From: Limanda limanda | Taxonomy: Eukaryota > Chordata > Actinopteri > Pleuronectiformes > Pleuronectidae | Length of the DNA: 64,000 nucleotides | Direction of reading: 5' to 3' | NCBI RefSeq assembly: GCF_963576545.1 | Contig: NC_083655.1 | Location: forward strand, 20,382,204-20,446,203 | Shown: piece by piece, positions 38,600-48,599 of the stretch | Numbering within the stretch: position 1 is the first letter of the stretch | Layout: every line of letters starts with the position of its first letter | Notes under the pieces: model-generated | Seen by the model: the letters and a program-made list of their open reading frames with translations, nothing else | What the model was told of the DNA's origin: nothing | The model's database searches: none | Program-made: the position numbers and the translations under genes

Positions 38600-38671
38600 T
38601 TATTGAAATCCTAAAGTGCATCGTGGACAAGAAGAAGACATAGAAAACCCCAGCGCTGTGACATGCTCCAT
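38600..38671 (-). CDS. Upstream ORF in the presumed reck 5' UTR (23 codons)
   Basis: An ATG at 38671 opens 23 codons and ends with TAA at 38602-38600, one base before the reck ATG. Its context has T at -3 and G at +4, weaker than the main start (A at -3). It is in a different frame from reck, so it cannot be an N-terminal extension. A second in-frame ATG lies at codon 11. Whether it is transcribed depends on the unmapped transcription start. If it is, it could lower or condition reck translation, with reinitiation at the next ATG. Confidence 0.45.
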   Translation of the reverse strand: MEHVTALGFSMSSSCPRCTLGFQ

Positions 38672-38683
38672 GGATCCTGGTAC

Positions 38684-38719
38684 CTCTCTCTCTACCCCCT
38701 CTCTCTCTCTCTCTCTCTC
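38684..38719. repeat. (CT)n/(GA)n tract upstream of reck
   Basis: A broken CT dinucleotide tract, read as GA on the reck strand, about 90-120 bp upstream of the ATG. It may lie in the 5' UTR or the core promoter. GA tracts can bind GAGA-type factors, but no function is shown here. Confidence 0.8.
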
Positions 38720-39199
38720 GGTCTGTGTCCCGGTTTGGAGGTGTGGAGGCTTGGAGTGCGGGGGAACCTCACTGCACATGCGCAGAATGCAGAACTGGCC
38801 CGGTTAAATGGGACAAAAGCAACTTGTAAAAGTATCAGGAACCCCATCCTCTATTAAATTAAATTGCACAATATTTCCCTGCAGATCAACAGCCAGGTCA
38901 TGCAATAGACAGTTATACAAACTCTATTAAATCCAATGCAGATTATTCCCCTGTGTACAGATCAACAGTCAGCACATGCAATATAAAGTAATGCTGGAGG
39001 TTGACCCCCATCACCATGTATAAACTCACAGCTCTTGTAGATTTTAATGATTATATTCACAAATATGATTAAGTGATGAATATTTGACGGGTAGACCAAA
39101 AACATTCACACATGCGGTTGGGTGATTTAAATTGAGGACAGTTTACTGTAAACTGTATTTGCTATTAACAATAATCAAAACTCATTTCATCTGAATCAT

Positions 39200-39640
39200 A
39201 AGCTACTTTCAGACATCCACTGAACTCCAGACATTCTCCAGAGGGGGCTGTACGTGAGAACGCAAATGCTAGAGTGAGAGGCTCTGGACTTTGGACTTTC
39301 TCTGGAGTTTTTTCTGGCCAGCCCTCTGGTAAAAAGTCCACAGACTTCCTGATGTCCCAACGTGTGAACACAGCAGGAGATCCACCGCGGGTTCACCACA
39401 AGCGAGTGGGCATGTTGGTGATAATTTGAACAGGCAACAAAATGAAATAAACAAAGAACACAAATATGTCGGAATTTAAAAGCAGAATCATACATGTAAA
39501 CTACACTAACCAAACACTTCAAGAGAGATTTTGGTGATACAGGCCAATGCCGGTGTCAATGTGCTGAAAACAAAAACATGTGATCAGCAGATTGAATGCA
39601 TTATGTCCTGCCCCTGCCTGCATGTTGTGAAAAACAACCT
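39200..39640 (+). mobile_element. TTTCAGACATG-family MITE, copy C
   Basis: Begins ACTTTCAGACATCCACTGAA. It contains CTCTGGACTTTGGACTTTC, TTTTCTGGCCAGCCC and, further on, GAGATTTTGGTGATACAGGC, then GCCGGTGTCAATGTGCTG, all shared with other copies in the window. The right end decays, and a further partial end (TTTTCAGACATG) appears at 39648-39660. Confidence 0.65.
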
Positions 39641-39644
39641 TGAG

Positions 39645-39735
39645 CCGTTTTCAGACATGTTCTGCAGAGAATCTCCAGATGGGTCCGAACTTTCTCCACA
39701 GTTCCCACCAGCCCCACTCAGTCGCGGTGAGCATT
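39645..39735 (-). mobile_element. TTTCAGACATG-family end fragment
   Basis: CCGTTTTCAGACATG, then AGAGAATCTCCAGATGGGT and CTTTCTCCACAGTTC, resembles one family end in the orientation opposite to copy C. It could be the right end of copy C or a separate fragment. Confidence 0.45.
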
Positions 39736-40157
39736 CCCTCACAATAAGTTTTGCATTAGCATGCAATACTTCAGTTTTACCTCACAATGCATATTGCATT
39801 ACCTTGCAAGAAGCCAGTGTCTGTGTCCCATTCAGGACTGTGATAAACACGACCAATCAATTTGATTTTGCTGGTGTACCTGTCTGTCAGTAACCTTACC
39901 TAACCTGCACTTGCTCTCACTGCACATGGCCCGAGTCTTCAGCCTGAGAGATATATATCACTGGAGCTGAGACATTAGTCAAAAGTCGTCTTTTAGCAGT
40001 TTTCAGGCTTTGTGCGTTCATGTATTTTGGGGCCTAGCTTTGACAAGAGGGCTGATTTTAGGAGGTGGGATGTATCCGATGTAATCCTAACCTTAACTGA
40101 ACTTTTCTAAAGTGTAGCCCGCTCTTGCTAACTTTTACAGCACTACATACCCTAGAT

Positions 40158-40661
40158 CAGAGGTCTTCAACAGGGGGTCCGCTGTTTTTTTCCACAAATT
40201 TAAATTTCTTTAAATACATATTAACATGCATCCAACATATTGTGAGGCTGATTTGACCCTCTGCCTGACAACTGCTATCCATCCAAGATTAGATAAGTTG
40301 TGTGCTACCCATCAGGGTCCGACATCTCACTAATGTGGGAGTATGTGTGCCATCCACAGATGGCTTGAGGATTCACTGTCTCTTCTACATTCATGTTTAA
40401 AATAAAAACATGAATCTGTGTATTACTTTAATATCTCAGTGTTGTATGCAAGATGTATGAATATATGAACCTGTGTAATATTTGAATAGCTTAGTATTGA
40501 ATGCACAATAACAGGGTAGCTATGTTTACACTTGGCACTAGGCCCAGTTTAATATAAAACTTTATTTTTTTAATTTTATACAACATATATAGTTGGGGGT
40601 CCCTGCTCCATCTCTCCACCAGTTTGGGGGTCCTTGGCCTGAAAAACGTTGAAGACCCCTG
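40158..40661 (-). mobile_element. hAT/Charlie-like MITE (504 bp)
   Basis: Ends are CAGAGGTCTTCAACAGGGGG and, reversed, CAGGGGTCTTCAACGTTTTT. They are flanked by the perfect 8-bp duplication CCCTAGAT (40150-40157 and 40662-40669). The CAGGGGTCTTCAACG terminus and the reverse-strand CCAAGGACCCCC motif are typical of Charlie-like hAT elements. No transposase is encoded. Confidence 0.92.
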
Positions 40662-42502
40662 CCCTAGATTTAACCAATCATGCATTCACAGTCACTGTAG
40701 AATGTTTCCCAGTATGCACTAGAAGAACACCTATGGGAAATTTTAAGATGTCTGACTTACATAGCCTGCATGTCTGGAAACTGTTGTCTGAAGAAAACCA
40801 AGTAAACACGACCATGCATTAAATCTGTGAATGATTCTCCTCTTTGGTCATGCTGCTCTTGTTCATCAGTGGAGTTATTAGTCTTCTGTGCGTTTAGCAG
40901 CAGAAGCTAATGGACAATTACCGCACAGAGTGATCCTGTCAATACTGCAACCATGAAACATTATGTGAACACTGTGCAGCTTGGAACACATCAAGTCGTC
41001 CCTGTCAATGGTGCCTGTATAGATAGTGTGTTGCTATATCAACTTTCCCTGCATATCTACTGTATGTCTCTGACACCCTAGACCAAAAACATGCCCCATC
41101 TAAACAATTATAAACATACAGTATAACATTTTCACTTTAAATCTCTATTGTTTTATGATATTATGCACTTTAATGCAAGTATGTACATGTATAATGGTTA
41201 TGAAGAATAACGATAGAAGGTTGAGAGAATTTAAGTATCAACAAAGGAGGATTCTAAAGTGAAATTAAAGATACAATTGCTGTACTAAAGCTAAAGTGCT
41301 GTTTACAATCTAATGTTTCTTTTACAAAACAAATGTAGGACCCCCTAATCACAGATTCCACATTTCACTTTCTTGCATCCAGTTGTCAGCTATTTGGTAC
41401 ATTTTACATTCCAATATATTACTGCAATTGAATGTTCTGTACAATACTGTATATACAGCATATTATAGTATGTACAGTAAAATATATACAGCCTTATTGT
41501 GCTGCGCCAATCTGCTCTACACTGTCTTGTACATTAGTCATGCCAAGTGTGAAGCCAATAAGTTATACAGTTCTAAAGATATGCCTCCAGACAGACAGTT
41601 GTTTGTGAAATAAGTAGATACATGATTCAGTAATATTATAAATAGTATTTAAATAATAATAAATAATGTAAAATATAACATAAAATAAAAAATGAAATCT
41701 TAGTTGTAGATTAACCAGGTTGGATGAGCAAAACATTTTCTAACTTCATGTTGCACCATAGACTGTTTATAAAAGGCTCTTCACTCAACGTCCAGCACAC
41801 AATGACAAACAATAAATAACAGCGTGTTGCACAACTGGTTTGAGGAGGACTAACTAATCACAAGGAATACTTCTGCAGCTCCAAGTAGCTCCTAAGCCAA
41901 TCAAAGAAGCAGTCATCATTGTACTTTATTCCATATGTACCATTTACAATATGGAAAGGGGAGATGAGACAGATCATCAGGAGCCTTCCATCTGTCTAAC
42001 TCTAACTGTACTAGTATAGTCAAAGCTGAAAGCTTCAGCATGTTAAGAAGACCATTCAGGTAAGACAGATAGCAATTTTTCTATACATCCATCAAGTGGA
42101 AGGAAGTGTTCTTTTCCAGGGGGGTGGCCTCCCAGTCTGTCTCCTCATTGTGCCTCTTAATGCCCGTGTCAACAGGGCCAGGCGGCTTTTTGTGCCATAC
42201 AGCTGTCAAACAGCAGGGAAATCTCTGTTCTGGGAGACACCCTCTTTTGTAATGGGTCAAAGGTTGAGAGTGAGGGAGGATGTCAGGGGCTGGAGTCAGC
42301 ACTTTGGCCCCATGTGGCTACATCATACTGCCGATTGGCATGAATAGTGAGGGGCCCCGGAGAGAGGGCCAACTGGCAGCAGAGAAGAGGAGAATGAATC
42401 GTGCATTCATACTGATGTACTGAGGTTGTCTGGGATAGACTGTCCTTTGACTTAAAAACACGACATGCTCGCCGTGTACTAGTGTCATTACCTCCTTACA
42501 TA

Positions 42503-43912
42503 CAGTACCAGTCAAAAGTTTGGACACGCCTTCTCATTTAATGTTTTTTCTTTATTTTTCTTTCTTTCTACATTGCAGATTAATATTGAAGACATCAAAA
42601 CTATGAAGGAACACAAATGAAATTATGTGGTAAACAAAAAAGTGTTAAACAAACCAGAATATGTTTTATATTTTAGATTCTTTAAAGTAGCCACCTTTTG
42701 CTTTGATAACAGCTTTGCTGCTCTTGGCATTCTTTCAATCAGCTTCATGAGGTAGTCACCTGGAATGGTTTTCAATTAACAGGTTTGCCTTGTCAAGAGT
42801 TAATTTGTGGAATTTGTTTCCTTCTTAATGTGTTTGAGACCATCAGTTGTGTTGTGCAGAGGCAGGGTTGGAGTAGAGTTCTATACAGTGAATTAGCCTA
42901 TTGGACTACAGTTCTAATCCATATTATGGCAAGAACCACTCAACTAAGTAAAGAGAAACAACAGTCCATCATTACTTTAATACAGGAAGGTCAGTAAATC
43001 CGGAAAACCATTAAACGCTATGATGAAACTGGCTCTCATGAGGATCGCCCCAGGACAGGAAGACCAAGAGTTACCTCTCCTGCTGAGGATAAATTCACTA
43101 GATTTACCAGCCTCAGAACTCACAAATTAACAGCACCTCAGATTAGAGGCAACATGAATGCTTCGCAGAGTTCAAGTAGCAGACACATCACTACATCAGC
43201 TTTCCAGAGGAGACTGCGTGGTCAAATTCCTGCAAAGGAGCCACCACTGAGGAAGGAAAACAAGAAGAAGAGACTTGCTTGGGCCAAGAAACACAAGGAA
43301 TGGACAATAAACCAGTGGAAATCTGTACTTTGGTCTGAGGAGTCCAGATTTGAGATTTTTGGTTCCAACCGCCATGTCTTTTTAAAATGCACAAAAGGTG
43401 AGCTGATGCTCTCTACATGTGTGGTTCCCACCGTGAAGCATGGGGGAGGAGGTGTGATGGTGTGGGGGTGCTTTGCTGGTGATACTGTTGGTGATTTATT
43501 CCAAATTCAAGGCATATTTAACCAGCATGGCTACCACAGCATTCTGCAGCGACATGCCATCCCAACTGGTTTGCGCTTAGTGGGATTTTGTATTCACACA
43601 GGACAATGACCCCAAACACACCTCCAGGCTGTAAAGGCTATTTGACCCAGAAGCAGAGTGATGGAGTGTGGCGTCAGATGACCTGGCCTCCACAACCACC
43701 CGACCTAAACCCAAATGAGATGGTCTGGGATGAGTTGGACCGCAGAGTGAAGGCAAAGCAGCCAACAAGTGCTCAGCACCTCTGGGAACACTTCAAGACT
43801 GCTGGAGAACCATTCCAGGTGACTACCTTATGAAGCTGATTCACAGAATGCCAAGAGTGTGCAAAGCTGTCATCAAAGCAAAAGGTGGCTACTTTGAAGA
43901 GTCCAAATATTA
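42503..43912 (+). mobile_element. Tc1/mariner element, 3'-truncated
   Basis: The left terminal repeat CAGTACCAGTCAAAAGTTTG begins right after TA (42501-42502), as expected of Tc1 elements. It is followed by a familiar fish Tc1 5' region and a broken transposase gene. The right side stops around GGTGGCTACTTTGAAGAGTC; the expected right inverted repeat is missing. A different element begins at about 43915, so the right end was probably lost by deletion or by that neighbour. Confidence 0.93.
42926..43833 (+). pseudogene. Tc1-family transposase pseudogene
   Basis: Starts MARTTQLSKEKQQSIITLI, the N-terminal helix-turn-helix region of Tc1-like transposases. An early stop follows at 42995-42997. 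A long frame (43154-43609) carries the DDE-domain landmarks W-S-E-E-S-R-F and H-G-G-G-G-V-M-V-W-G-C-F. A frameshift just before the second catalytic Asp motif ends this frame at 43607-43609, while the D-N-D-P-K-H motif is still readable in another frame. The last part (WPPQPPDLNPNE) sits in the 43588-43833 frame. It cannot make a complete transposase. The element is non-autonomous and ageing, though copies elsewhere may be intact. Confidence 0.94.
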
Positions 43913-43953
43913 AAGTCCAAATATTACAAGAATAAAGTCGTAATTTTACGAGA

Positions 43954-44145
43954 TTAAAGAAAACAAATATTTTTACGGAAATAAGTAGCTAGGAGAACCC
44001 ATGCTCGCTGGAGTTCTGCAAGCTGTGGATACAAAATCTTGAACCATTCTCTTTGTGAAACGATGAAACCCCAACCAACATTATACAGTCGAACAATGTC
44101 TAACATTTCCTCCTCCACAAAAGAGACAATCTCATCCAAGTCCAT
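43954..44145 (-). pseudogene. Short ORF fragment inside the transposon relic
   Basis: 63 codons starting MDLDEIVSFVEEEMLDIVRL, with a tryptophan-containing segment (REWFKILYPQL). The composition looks protein-like rather than random, and it lies between inverted repeats. It may therefore be the remains of a transposon-encoded protein or a captured exon. I do not recognise the family. No intron signals were assigned. Confidence 0.3.
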
Positions 44146-44224
44146 GTGCTTCTTTCCCTGACACTAATTATAATGTGATACTGATGTGCCAAAGAATTAA
44201 GTATGTTGGTATTATCCAGACCTT

Positions 44225-44395
44225 TAAATGGTAAAGGGTCTGTATTTATAAAGCTCTTCACCTTATAGTTTTATTGCCATTCACCCATTCACACTCACAT
44301 TCATACAGTGCATCTATGTGCAGCATTTATATGAGAAGGAGTAATTCGGGCTTCAGTATCTTGCCCAAGGACAGATGGGAAAGACTTGGCGACAG
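44225..44395 (-). mobile_element. tRNA-derived SINE, decayed copy 1
   Basis: Shares CATTCACCCATTCACAC, CATTCATACAGTGCATCTAT, GCAGCA and TCTTGCCCAAGGACA with the better copy at 46789-47031. The tRNA-related head is lost. It is nested in the transposon relic. Confidence 0.65.
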
Positions 44396-44884
44396 CTGCC
44401 CCTATTTACTAAAAATATAACTCAACAAGATGCCCCATATTACTTATTTTAACACAATCTACAGGCTGATCTTCTGATATTCCCCATGCAGCCCAAAATT
44501 AAGACTTTATTCTCGTAAATGTACAACTTTCCCCCCCCCCCTGTGTTCCTGAAAACTTTTCATATGAATGATGGGTACACAGACTAAAGAGAAAAGGGGA
44601 GTTCTTGCGTGAGAGAGAGAGAGCTGTATAGCATGCCTCTTGCAGGTACGCACACAACTGCAGCTGAAACTATGAGGTTTGAGAGGACAAACTTTATGGA
44701 CTAAAGCTTGAGCATGGTGCAAAACAAAGTTATAAAATGCAGCAACAGAGCAAAACACCAAGTTAAAGTTCTTACATTATCAAGAGAAGTGAAAAAAACG
44801 TGGCAGGACAAATGTAAATATGGCGGGATAATAAATGGGAAACACTGCTTTGACATGGCGAGATAAACGCTCTATGGGCGCTCT

Positions 44885-45190
44885 TCTAGTTTGTTTGTTT
44901 GTCCGTCTGTTTGTCTTTTGGTAAGCAAGATTACGCCAACATTTCAGGACGGATTACTACAGAACTTGGTGGAAAGATGTGGTATTGGTGGTCCATGTCG
45001 CTCTATGCAGATCCGGAGTAGAAGAACCAAGGGAAATCATCACCTGACACACTGTTATAGTAATCTATTTTTTATAATTGTGATGATTATGGTTCTTCAG
45101 TGTAAGTGGTATTTATCTATAAATGGGTGCTGGAGGTGTGGCCTTGTTTTGTTTCCACATCCTGCTCTGGTCCTGCATCCTGATTAGAGT
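44885..45190 (+). repeat. Teleost dispersed repeat (possibly LINE 3' end)
   Basis: A GTTTGTTTGTCCGTCTGTTT run leads into AGCAAGATTACGCCAACATT, GGACGGATTACTACAGAAC and TTGGTGGAAAGATG. This phrase recurs in fish genomes and is often linked to RTE-type LINE or SINE tails. A short related piece, GGGAATCATCACCTCTGCG, occurs at 48525-48575. The class assignment is tentative. Confidence 0.45.
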
Positions 45191-45207
45191 TAGCACTCTG
45201 TCCTGAC

Positions 45208-45648
45208 GCTGCTTTCAGACATGCCCTGAACTCTGCAGTTTCTCCGTATTTTCTCTTGAAGGAGGTGCATGTGTGAACGCAAATGTCTGAGTCAGATGCT
45301 CCGCAGTCTCAGCAGTCTCCGCAGACTGTATCTGCCTGGCCTTCTAGTATTAATTCCATAGAAATCCAGGAAAATTTGATGTGACAAACCAGTTTTAAGG
45401 TTGATGACGCTTCTAATGAACGACAGACCAAAAATGAAAAAAAACTAAATATCTGCCGTTGAAAATGTGCTAACATACATTTAAAAAGAAAACACAGCCG
45501 AATGTGTCAAGAGAGTTTGTGGAGATAAGAGCTGACACTGGTGTTGTCAAGAAAATCACGTGATCTCCAGAGCAAAGTTAACACAAATTCTAGGTAAACT
45601 AGCCAATTCTCCCAATTTTATCCACAGGTCATGTCTGACAAAGGCTCT
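45208..45648 (+). mobile_element. TTTCAGACATG-family MITE, copy D (best preserved)
   Basis: Starts CTGCTTTCAGACATGCCCTG and ends CAGGTCATGTCTGACAAAG, so short inverted ends are visible. It contains TGTGTGAACGCAAATGTCTG and the internal GAGAGTTTGTGGAGATAAG, then GAGCTGACACTGGTGTTG, found in both orientations elsewhere in the window. It has no coding capacity. Confidence 0.7.
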
Positions 45649-45999
45649 AGTGATATCATCCCATTTAGGTGACATACATACATGAACATCAGTCATGTAG
45701 CGTCATGGCTTGCTGCTGTCTCTCTCTGAATAATGTATCAGTCTTGCTGTCAGTTGTCAATGTTTGTGTCTGGTCAGTAAGGTTTTCAATGCAAGAATGC
45801 ATGTCACATACAAATTGCTCATTTCATGCTTTAAAATAAATTTGTGAATACATCATTTTGGGATTCCGGATCACCACTTAATCAGAGCTGGGGAAGTTAT
45901 AAAATCAGTTCCTTTGCAGAAGTGTCTAATAATTTGTTTACAGCATTATATAAAAGTGAGGCACAGAATTTATCTTTCACTATTTTGTATTTCTCACCA

Positions 46000-46780
46000 A
46001 ATTGAAAACCACCAGAAGCGGTAATAATAATAACGAGCGTACATCTGCCTACAGCAGCAGCTGACTGAACAGGAGTCTGGAGGAAAAGGAAGAGAGAGTC
46101 TCTTGTTTTCTGTCAGACCGACAGTACAAAGCCTGAGGCCAGAAGCTCCATCCGTCACTGACTGGCCAACAGGCTCCCAGCTGCAGCATAAAGCTCCATT
46201 GTCAAGGCAGATGTAGTAATGCACCATGATGAATTCAGTGTTGTTGTTTTCCATTAGGTCTGCCACCGTCTGCACTAACCAGATGTTTAATTTCAGTAAT
46301 TACACAGCTTTAGAGTTACAGTGTGTGCGTGCATGTGTGTGGGTGTCCTTCTGTCTGAATTAAACCCATGTCCGGTATAAAGCCAATGTGGGCCTGTTAT
46401 GTAGACAGGGCCCAGTCACTGTTTGAAAATAAGCACATCATGTATTAGAAGGACAAGGTTCATCTAGTTTTTGACTCAACATGCTCATTTAAACATTGAA
46501 TATCAACTCATTTATAATTAATTATCATACACGCTCATATTACTTTGATTCCAAAGGATGTGATTTGGGTTAATTCTTGAACTTTGAATTACTGAAAAAA
46601 TTAATGTGCATCAATATTTTTTATGTTTTAAGCCAACAGAGAGGAAACTGTGCAGAACAGAAGGACTGGTCTCTGATCACTGCTCCAACCCTCTCAGCTC
46701 TGGTGCTAACTGTACTACTAACTAATAACTACTCACTGCTAACTACCCATTTTAACGCATGCCGACACATCCTCTGCTGC
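46000..46780. other. No gene recognised
   Basis: AT-rich flank. A 93-codon minus-strand frame (45994-46275) has no recognised domain. I see no element or RNA gene. Confidence 0.6.
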
Positions 46781-46788
46781 CCTCCAGG

Positions 46789-47031
46789 GTAATGGTAAAT
46801 GGTAAATGGTTTCATATTTATATAGCGCTTTTCTAGTCTTAATGACCACTCAAAGCGCTTTACAGTACAGTTTTACATTCACCCATTCACACACACATTC
46901 ATACAGTGCATCTATTCGCAGCACTTTGTTATTCTATGGGAGGCCATTCAGGGTTCAGCATCTTGCCCAAGGACACTTCGGCATGCAGATGGGTCAGACT
47001 GGGGATCGAACTGCCAACCTTAAGGGTGACT
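46789..47031 (-). mobile_element. tRNA-derived SINE, best copy
   Basis: TATATAGCGCTTTTCTAGTC, CCACTCAAAGCGCTTTACAG and TCTTGCCCAAGGACACTTCG mark a very common teleost repeat. The right end GGGGATCGAACTGCC reads, on the minus strand, as a polymerase III B box (AGTTCGATCCC). The A-box half expected beyond it is missing, so the 5' head is truncated. Two decayed copies occur at 44225-44395 and 55296-55490. Confidence 0.75.
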
Positions 47032-47043
47032 GACTCTTTAGCT

Positions 47044-47225
47044 TCAGCTGCTGTCAGACATGCAATGAGCTCTAGAGAACCTCCAAACATTCTCCAGAGG
47101 GCATTCTCCGTATGTGAGAGCACAACTGTCCGAGTGATAAGACTCGGGACTTTCTTCTGACTTTCTCTGGCCAGCCCCCTTGTAACAACTCTGCAGAATG
47201 TCCAAATGAGGCCATGTGTAAAAAA
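47044..47225 (+). mobile_element. TTTCAGACATG-family MITE, copy E (partial)
   Basis: CTGCTGTCAGACATGCAATG, TTCTCCAGAGGGCATTCTCC and CTTTCTCTGGCCAGCCCCC match the left part of the family. It starts immediately after the truncated SINE, so one insertion may have cut the other. Confidence 0.6.
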
Positions 47226-48599
47226 GTATTTTATACTTATTATGCCACGTTGTTTAGAATTTGAAAATAACAGGGCAATTATTTAATCAGTAACAGCTGA
47301 TTAGTAATGGTAATAGTGGGGGAACAGCAGTTTGTTCTGTAGCCCACTCACACACACAGCTCACTGATATAATAACAATAAATTCCATTCATATTTACAC
47401 AATCCCTGTCTGAGTTTAATAATGCCTGCAGGTTAGGATGGGATTATTAAATTATTACATTGTCATACTCACTGCAATACCTGCAAGGTAAAGCGTTATG
47501 AATCAGTGCAGTTTCTTTTATTATTGAGCGGACTGCTGTGTCTTTCTTCACCTCCACCTCACCCACAGATACAGTGATTTCAGTGTTAGAAATGTTTTGC
47601 TTCCTACCACTTGATGCCATGATTGAAGACATTATAGTCTTTATTTAGCTCTTAGTACATTGCCCATCAAAACCAGGAGCAATTAAAATTGACAAAAAAA
47701 CATTATATACTTATTTATAAAAATATGTTTCCAATAACCATGAAATAAACATTGTACAAAAGAATGAGCAGTGACACCTACTGGGCAGAATAAACAAAGT
47801 GCATGGAGTAGCTTACTCATAAACATCGAAAACTAAAAGTGTCCTTCCGGAACTTTCTTGTCTGCACATCAGCTCTTAAACATATAAAAGTACAGTGTAC
47901 CAGGTCTTAGCAAGCAATTCTTAACCCTCAAACAGCCCTTTCAAAAAGTGAGGAGTTGTCGAAATGTCCTCACGTTATATGCTCAAAATGGTCCTCACAA
48001 AGATATAAGTATAAACACAAAGAGAGAAGTGAATGGAAATTCCACATTTCCCAAAGCAAACGACATCGTCAAGTTCACTGCTCTTTTAAGGTGCATTGCA
48101 CTGAAGCATGTGTGTGCATGAAAAAGGCAGAAATAGAGAAAGGAGGAGGCCATGTCAGTTATTTGGTGTCAGCCATGATGGATGGAGAACAGGAACATCA
48201 GCTTTGCTGTTGTTCCTCAGTAAGTCCACCTTTATATAGAGCTGTTTGCTTGGTTTCCAGGCATTGGGCTTGACATGGCTGAGGACATGACTCACACTGC
48301 CACAGCAGGTAATGAAGGAACATAACATGAGCCACCTGTGGCCCACTCCAGTCAGGACTGACGGCTGAGAGCACCATGTGTGCTGTATTTCTATACCTGA
48401 ATGAAATCCTTGACTCCATGGAGTTGGATGTAAATTAAAACATTAATTTACTGAAAATGAAAGTTGTTCATTTAATAGTTTTACATCAACAATTAATGAT
48501 GTAACTTTAAGTGAGGGCTCACAAACAGACAAACAGGGAATCATCACCTCTGCGACACTATTATAGTGACACAATAATATTATAAACATATGATCACAC

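Larger units (their letters stand above)
37690..38800 (-). promoter_or_regulatory. reck: Probable reck promoter and CpG-richer 5' region
   Basis: CpG dinucleotides are clearly denser here than in the surrounding AT-rich DNA, for example 38060-38110 (CGCGGTGGGCGGCAG and GCGCCGGGG) and 38278-38360. The region spans exon 1, the start of intron 1 and about 200 bp upstream. No TATA box is evident at a sensible distance from the ATG. Upstream are a CT/GA tract (38684-38719) and, at 38773-38784, TGCACATGCGCA, one base from the NRF1 palindrome. This fits a TATA-less CpG promoter. The exact start site is unknown. Confidence 0.5.
43915..44515. mobile_element. Unclassified DNA transposon relic with terminal inverted repeats
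   Basis: The left edge has ACAAGAATAAAGTCGTAATT and TTTACGAG. The right edge (44495-44515), reverse-complemented, gives TTTACGAGAATAAAGTCTT, so the ends are partly inverted copies. Inside are a short minus-strand ORF at 43954-44145 and a nested SINE copy at 44225-44395. The family is unknown to me, and the exact termini and target duplication are not resolved. Confidence 0.5.

Noticed and set aside
38600..38671. N-terminal extension of RECK from the upstream ATG
   Set aside because: The upstream ATG is in another frame and meets TAA before the reck ATG.
46789..47031. Functional tRNA gene on the minus strand
   Set aside because: Only a B-box-like half is present, the A box is absent, and the rest matches a dispersed SINE.
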